Positions 5,568 through 8,928 of a stretch of 8,928 bases of DNA are shown here, in pieces. A model generated the notes under the pieces. The model made no database searches. It had not been told where the DNA came from and worked only from the letters and a program-made list of their open reading frames with translations. The DNA is taken from positions 1 to 8,928 of the forward strand of contig CAILMK010000232.1 in assembly GCA_903835275.1 (NCBI GenBank). Reading direction: 5' to 3'. The stretch's first letter is position 1; the number at the start of each line of letters is the position of its first letter. The translations under genes were made by a program, and so were the position numbers. The DNA comes from an uncultured bacterium (GTDB taxonomy: Bacteria; Bacteroidota; Bacteroidia; CAILMK01).

Positions 5568-7016
5568 ATGAAGATGAAAAAGATACATTTATTTTTTGCC
5601 TCGGCAATGCTTTTGGTAACCGGAACTGTGTTTTCGCAAACGATCCCTAATGCAGGATTTGAGAACTGGTCTACAACATACACCACGCCACAACCGCATG
5701 GATGGAATACCACCAATAGCTATAGCCAGCTAATATCGGCCTCACCACTGATTCAACAATCCACCGATGCGCGGTCGGGTAAATATTCTGCCAGAATATC
5801 TGCAAAGGCCATCGGGAAAAGCACTTTTCCGGGTGTATTATACCAGGGGGACATACAGACCTCAAAGGGTATACAGTATACCTCACAGGCTAAAAAGCTT
5901 AGCTTTAGTTATAAGGCTAATATTGCCGCAGGAGATTCTGCCCAGATATTTTTAGCCTTTTATAATAATACAGATCCGATATTAATCGTTACCGGGGGAT
6001 TGCTTGCCGAAGGTGGGGCGACCATCAAGGGGAAACATTCTTCATGGGTGGATACTTCCGTAACAATAAACTATGCCATTAGCAGTGATAAACCGGAGAA
6101 AATGGTTTTTGCGATACTCTATGCAAATCCCCAGAAGAATACATTTATTCAGATTGATAGTATTATTTTATCCGGTTCCGGAACGGTAGCACAAATGCCA
6201 AATAATAATTTTGAGAAATGGGACAGTACCGGCGTAGACCAGGCGGATGGTTGGTTCAGCCTAAATAAATTCCTTGCTATATCCGGAAATAGCCAGAATG
6301 TATTTAAGAGTACAGATGCCAATTCCGGATCCTATGCTCTTAAAATGGTAACGGATACATTCAATCTTGGTGGCAGGGATACATTTTCCTTAATTACCAC
6401 AGGTTCTTTCGGAACGAATGGAATACAGGGTGGCTTTCCTTCAGGAAGTACAACTACACGTCCCGATAAATTTAGTTTTTATTATAAATACACTCCGGGT
6501 AGCGCAGGGGACTCCGCAAATGCTGCCGTTTGGATCAGGAAAAACGGAAAATCCATTGATTCTGCCATCGCGCACCTGCCAGCTGCTGCAGCATATACTC
6601 TCTATGAATTAAATATCCCCGGTAAGAATGCCGGCGATACCATAAATATTGCCTTTTCATCCAGCAATGTGGAAGGGAAACATGGAGCAGCAATAGGAAG
6701 TACACTCCTTGTAGATGATCTTTCATTCAGTGTAATAACCGGCATTGATGAAATTACAAACACCGGCGATTATAAATTATTTCCGAATCCGGCAAAAGGG
6801 AATATTTATCTTCAATATTCCAAACAGGATGCCGGACAAGTGGATGTTGTTTTGTTTAATTCACTGGGACAGGAAATGATTCATAAAAAAGTTCCCGTAG
6901 GGGCAAACGATCATAATTCCTACATGATTGAAACTTCCGGTTTGCCTTCAGGTTTATATTTTTATTCCTTGCAAAGTGGTAAGGAATTTAAAAATGGCAA
7001 ACTTGTTATTGAATAA
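5568..7016 (+). CDS. secreted T9SS protein with two jelly-roll-like modules
   Basis: A 482-residue secreted protein. Residues 1-23 form a Sec signal peptide (basic start, hydrophobic core, VFS before Q24). Two related modules follow, near 26-205 and 209-388. Each opens with PN..FE.W, then a GW motif, then STDA.SG.YA, and ends with a strand like IDSIILSG or VDDLSFSV. This is the pattern of carbohydrate-binding jelly-roll or PCMD-like domains. The C-terminal 80 residues are a type A T9SS sorting domain, with YKLFPNPAKGNIYLQY, VVLFNSLGQEM and a final FKNGKLVIE, so the protein should cross the outer membrane through the type IX system and be attached or released. No catalytic residues are evident, so adhesion or glycan binding is likely. 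A weak -7 match, TGGATTTG, is at 5522-5529. The second in-frame ATG, two codons on, is also possible. Confidence 0.85.
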   Translation: MKMKKIHLFFASAMLLVTGTVFSQTIPNAGFENWSTTYTTPQPHGWNTTNSYSQLISASPLIQQSTDARSGKYSARISAKAIGKSTFPGVLYQGDIQTSKGIQYTSQAKKLSFSYKANIAAGDSAQIFLAFYNNTDPILIVTGGLLAEGGATIKGKHSSWVDTSVTINYAISSDKPEKMVFAILYANPQKNTFIQIDSIILSGSGTVAQMPNNNFEKWDSTGVDQADGWFSLNKFLAISGNSQNVFKSTDANSGSYALKMVTDTFNLGGRDTFSLITTGSFGTNGIQGGFPSGSTTTRPDKFSFYYKYTPGSAGDSANAAVWIRKNGKSIDSAIAHLPAAAAYTLYELNIPGKNAGDTINIAFSSSNVEGKHGAAIGSTLLVDDLSFSVITGIDEITNTGDYKLFPNPAKGNIYLQYSKQDAGQVDVVLFNSLGQEMIHKKVPVGANDHNSYMIETSGLPSGLYFYSLQSGKEFKNGKLVIE

Positions 7017-7035
7017 CTCGGCAAAAATATAATTG

Positions 7036-7068
7036 AAAAGCCTTGCCATTTACGGCAAGGCTTTTTTT
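7036..7068. terminator. bidirectional intrinsic terminator
   Basis: AAAAGCCTTGCC (7036-7047) pairs with GGCAAGGCTTTT (7054-7065) around the loop ATTTAC, giving a GC-rich stem flanked by A and T runs. The T-run at 7062-7068 ends transcripts of the T9SS protein gene, which stops 19 bases before the stem. On the other strand the complementary run ends transcripts of the TonB receptor, which stops at 7079. It is the only textbook intrinsic terminator in the window. Confidence 0.88.
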
Positions 7069-7078
7069 GTGCGTGAGA

Positions 7079-8928
7079 TTAAAAATTATAAGTGATTATC
7101 CCTTTTATAAATCTTGGTGTACCCGGAGTATAATGAATTTCATCTACAGGGGTGGATTCGTTTTTCAATCTGCTCTCGGTATCAAATTGTGCCTCCTTCC
7201 AGTAAACATTCAGAATGTTTTCTACTGCAATACCAAATTGATATTTGCCGACTATATAATTCAAATTGGCATCAAGAATGTAATATCCTTGCGCCGTCAA
7301 AGTATTTCTTTCATTGGCAGGCCTGTCACTCATATAGCGGTAGCGGAAACTTCCTCCAAATCCTTTTTCAGCTTTATAACTGATCCCTGCCACACTTGTA
7401 AAAATGGGTGCTAGTGGAATTTTATTTGAATCCGCGGGAGCATTTACTAATCTGCCATGATTATAATTGAAATCAAGATCGAAATATAAATGATTTATGA
7501 TCTGGTAACGGATACCGAGATCTACGCCTTCCCTTTGTGTCCTGCCCACGCTCTGCACTGTGCCATCATCGCCGGCATAAACAAGTTCATTCTCCAGACT
7601 TAATGACCACAATGAAACATTGATCATTATTTTATTAAAGGGCTTGAAGGTAGTTCCAACTTCAGCACCTAAAGCACGCGGAATCATATTCTGGTCAATA
7701 TTTGAAACTTTATTGATGATGACTGCACGGGCATCATTGGAGTGGAATCCGTAGCCTGTTCTGAAATATAACTGGAAATTATTATTGAAGTTATAGATGA
7801 AATTTAGCTTTGGGCTTACCCTTGCAGCACTAACTTTTCCTGAAGAATCCTTGTTTACGGAATTGCGGAAATCAAAATTGAAAACATCAAAACGTACTCC
7901 CGGATTAACAATAAATTTTGGAGTAATATTCAAATTTTCATCAATGTAAGCGTATGTGTTTAACTGGTTCAGTTCACCACCTGCAATCGAGTTTAAAAAC
8001 TGGCGAAGTTCCACATGGTTAAGGGCAATATTTGCATTGTCATAACGAATCCCTGCTGCAAATTCAGAGCTGACTTGCATGCCGGCAATAGTATCTTTTT
8101 TGGCATAAGAACTCTTATATCCAAACAGGTTTCTGTGGTCAATCTGGTTTATTTCATCGCCGTGAACCGGATCAATCAAAAAGAAAGTGAAATCTGAGAA
8201 GAGATTAAAATCATAGCGTGAATAAAAAACCTGGTTCTTGAAATTGGTATGGTCATCGGGTTTGTATTCAAAAATTGCATTCGCATTTGTTCTGGAAGTA
8301 TTCCCCCCTTCGGATGGATCCTCACTACCAAATTTCCCAATACTGCCATCTTCCACTGCACGTTCAGGTATTTGTCCGGATGCATCCCATTTGCTGCTAA
8401 AAGTAGAAGCGCTCAATGTTAAAAATGTATGTTCGGAAAGTTGCCCGTAATATTTTGAAAATATATTGTATCTCCAGAAGTGTTGTGGATTTGCAAAGTA
8501 TGCATCTGTATATCTGTATTCTCCCGCTATATATAAATTCTCCTTGTATTGCGAGAATAAATGTTTTTGATCGAGCAGGTTGAGCATTAAGAGAGCGCGC
8601 TTTGTATTGAATTGTCCGTACTCCAGTTTAACGGTATTTTGATTCAGGAAATTGAAAGTCTTGAAATCCCCTGCACCACTGGTGGCAAGGTCGCCGAAAC
8701 GTGCGTAGTATGGGCCTTTATAAACATCTAGCTCCTTCACAGTTTCCGGAATGACGAAGTGCATATCCGCGTATCCTTGTCCGTGTGCATGTGAGATCAT
8801 ATTCACGGGAATTCCATCTACAAAACTTGCAAAATCGGTTCCGTGGTCGCAGTCAAATCCACGTAGAAATATCTGCTCTGCTTTTCCTCCTCCTGCATGT
8901 TGCGCAATAAATAAACCCGGCACCAGGC
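7079..8928 (-). CDS. TonB-dependent outer membrane receptor, N-terminus beyond the window
   Basis: The visible 616 codons are the C-terminal part of a TonB-dependent receptor. The frame stays open through position 8928. The GTG at 8923-8921 encodes an internal Val in a segment reading L-V-PGLFIAQHAGGGKA, not a start, so the signal peptide, any regulatory-like domain and the beginning of the plug are missing. The plug continues with IFLRGFDCDHGTDFASFVDG, a His-rich stretch SHAHGQGYADMHF, then YKGPYYARFGDLATSGAG. The 22-strand barrel follows, ending in the canonical terminal Phe (GIITYNF), and includes typical barrel turns such as NPGVRFDVF and RTGYGFHSNDAR. It imports an unknown ligand across the outer membrane using TonB energy. 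The HGTD/SHAHGQG pattern marks a subfamily that may handle metals, which is inference only. Confidence 0.9.
   Translation of the reverse strand, partial: LVPGLFIAQHAGGGKAEQIFLRGFDCDHGTDFASFVDGIPVNMISHAHGQGYADMHFVIPETVKELDVYKGPYYARFGDLATSGAGDFKTFNFLNQNTVKLEYGQFNTKRALLMLNLLDQKHLFSQYKENLYIAGEYRYTDAYFANPQHFWRYNIFSKYYGQLSEHTFLTLSASTFSSKWDASGQIPERAVEDGSIGKFGSEDPSEGGNTSRTNANAIFEYKPDDHTNFKNQVFYSRYDFNLFSDFTFFLIDPVHGDEINQIDHRNLFGYKSSYAKKDTIAGMQVSSEFAAGIRYDNANIALNHVELRQFLNSIAGGELNQLNTYAYIDENLNITPKFIVNPGVRFDVFNFDFRNSVNKDSSGKVSAARVSPKLNFIYNFNNNFQLYFRTGYGFHSNDARAVIINKVSNIDQNMIPRALGAEVGTTFKPFNKIMINVSLWSLSLENELVYAGDDGTVQSVGRTQREGVDLGIRYQIINHLYFDLDFNYNHGRLVNAPADSNKIPLAPIFTSVAGISYKAEKGFGGSFRYRYMSDRPANERNTLTAQGYYILDANLNYIVGKYQFGIAVENILNVYWKEAQFDTESRLKNESTPVDEIHYTPGTPRFIKGIITYNF

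Noticed and set aside
7043..7414. 123-codon plus-strand open frame opposite the TonB receptor C-terminus
   Set aside because: It begins inside the terminator hairpin and lies antisense to conserved barrel strands; no family resemblance.
8921..8923. GTG as the start codon of the TonB receptor
   Set aside because: The frame continues to the window edge and the Val lies inside a plug-domain sequence, so the gene is cut by the window rather than starting here.

Overview
The window comes from the chromosome of a Bacteroidota bacterium, probably of the Chitinophagales/Sphingobacteriales type. The evidence is: TAnnTTTG-type -7 promoter boxes in front of several genes, with no clear Shine-Dalgarno sequences; a secreted protein ending in a type IX secretion (T9SS) sorting domain; a bacterial geranylgeranylglyceryl phosphate synthase homologue of the kind found in this phylum; a TonB-dependent outer membrane receptor; and moderate-to-low GC with short palindromic intergenic repeats. 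No rRNA, tRNA, CRISPR array, transposase or phage gene is visible. Eight complete protein genes and one truncated gene can be supported.

Layout, left to right. Positions 1-220 hold no gene, but carry a -7 box for the first gene and a possible opposite-facing promoter. A GGGP synthase-like gene (221-967, +) converges on an amino acid dehydrogenase of the Glu/Leu/Phe/Val family (1099-2325, -). The gap between them contains two adjacent hairpins. Next comes an OsmC-family peroxidase-like protein (2399-2812, -) with the best promoter of the window. A three-gene minus-strand operon follows, transcribed from 4263 down to 2910: a 66-residue helical protein, a minimal nucleotidyltransferase overlapping it by four bases, and a four-helix membrane protein. 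A GC-rich palindrome at 4368-4401 separates this operon from a periplasmic or lipid-exposed serine hydrolase of the beta-lactamase class C fold (4406-5461, -). Divergent from that is a secreted protein with two copies of a jelly-roll-like module and a T9SS tail (5568-7016, +). A strong bidirectional terminator at 7036-7068 separates it from a convergent TonB-dependent receptor (7079-8928, -) whose N-terminus lies beyond the right edge.

Most genes are independent housekeeping or envelope functions and do not form one pathway. The part most like a self-contained system is the 66 aa / nucleotidyltransferase / membrane protein operon, whose first two genes have the layout of a toxin-antitoxin pair. 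Other points of interest are two genes whose -7 box sits the same very short distance from the ATG, suggesting near-leaderless mRNAs; the two palindromic intergenic repeats; and a histidine-rich plug motif in the TonB receptor.
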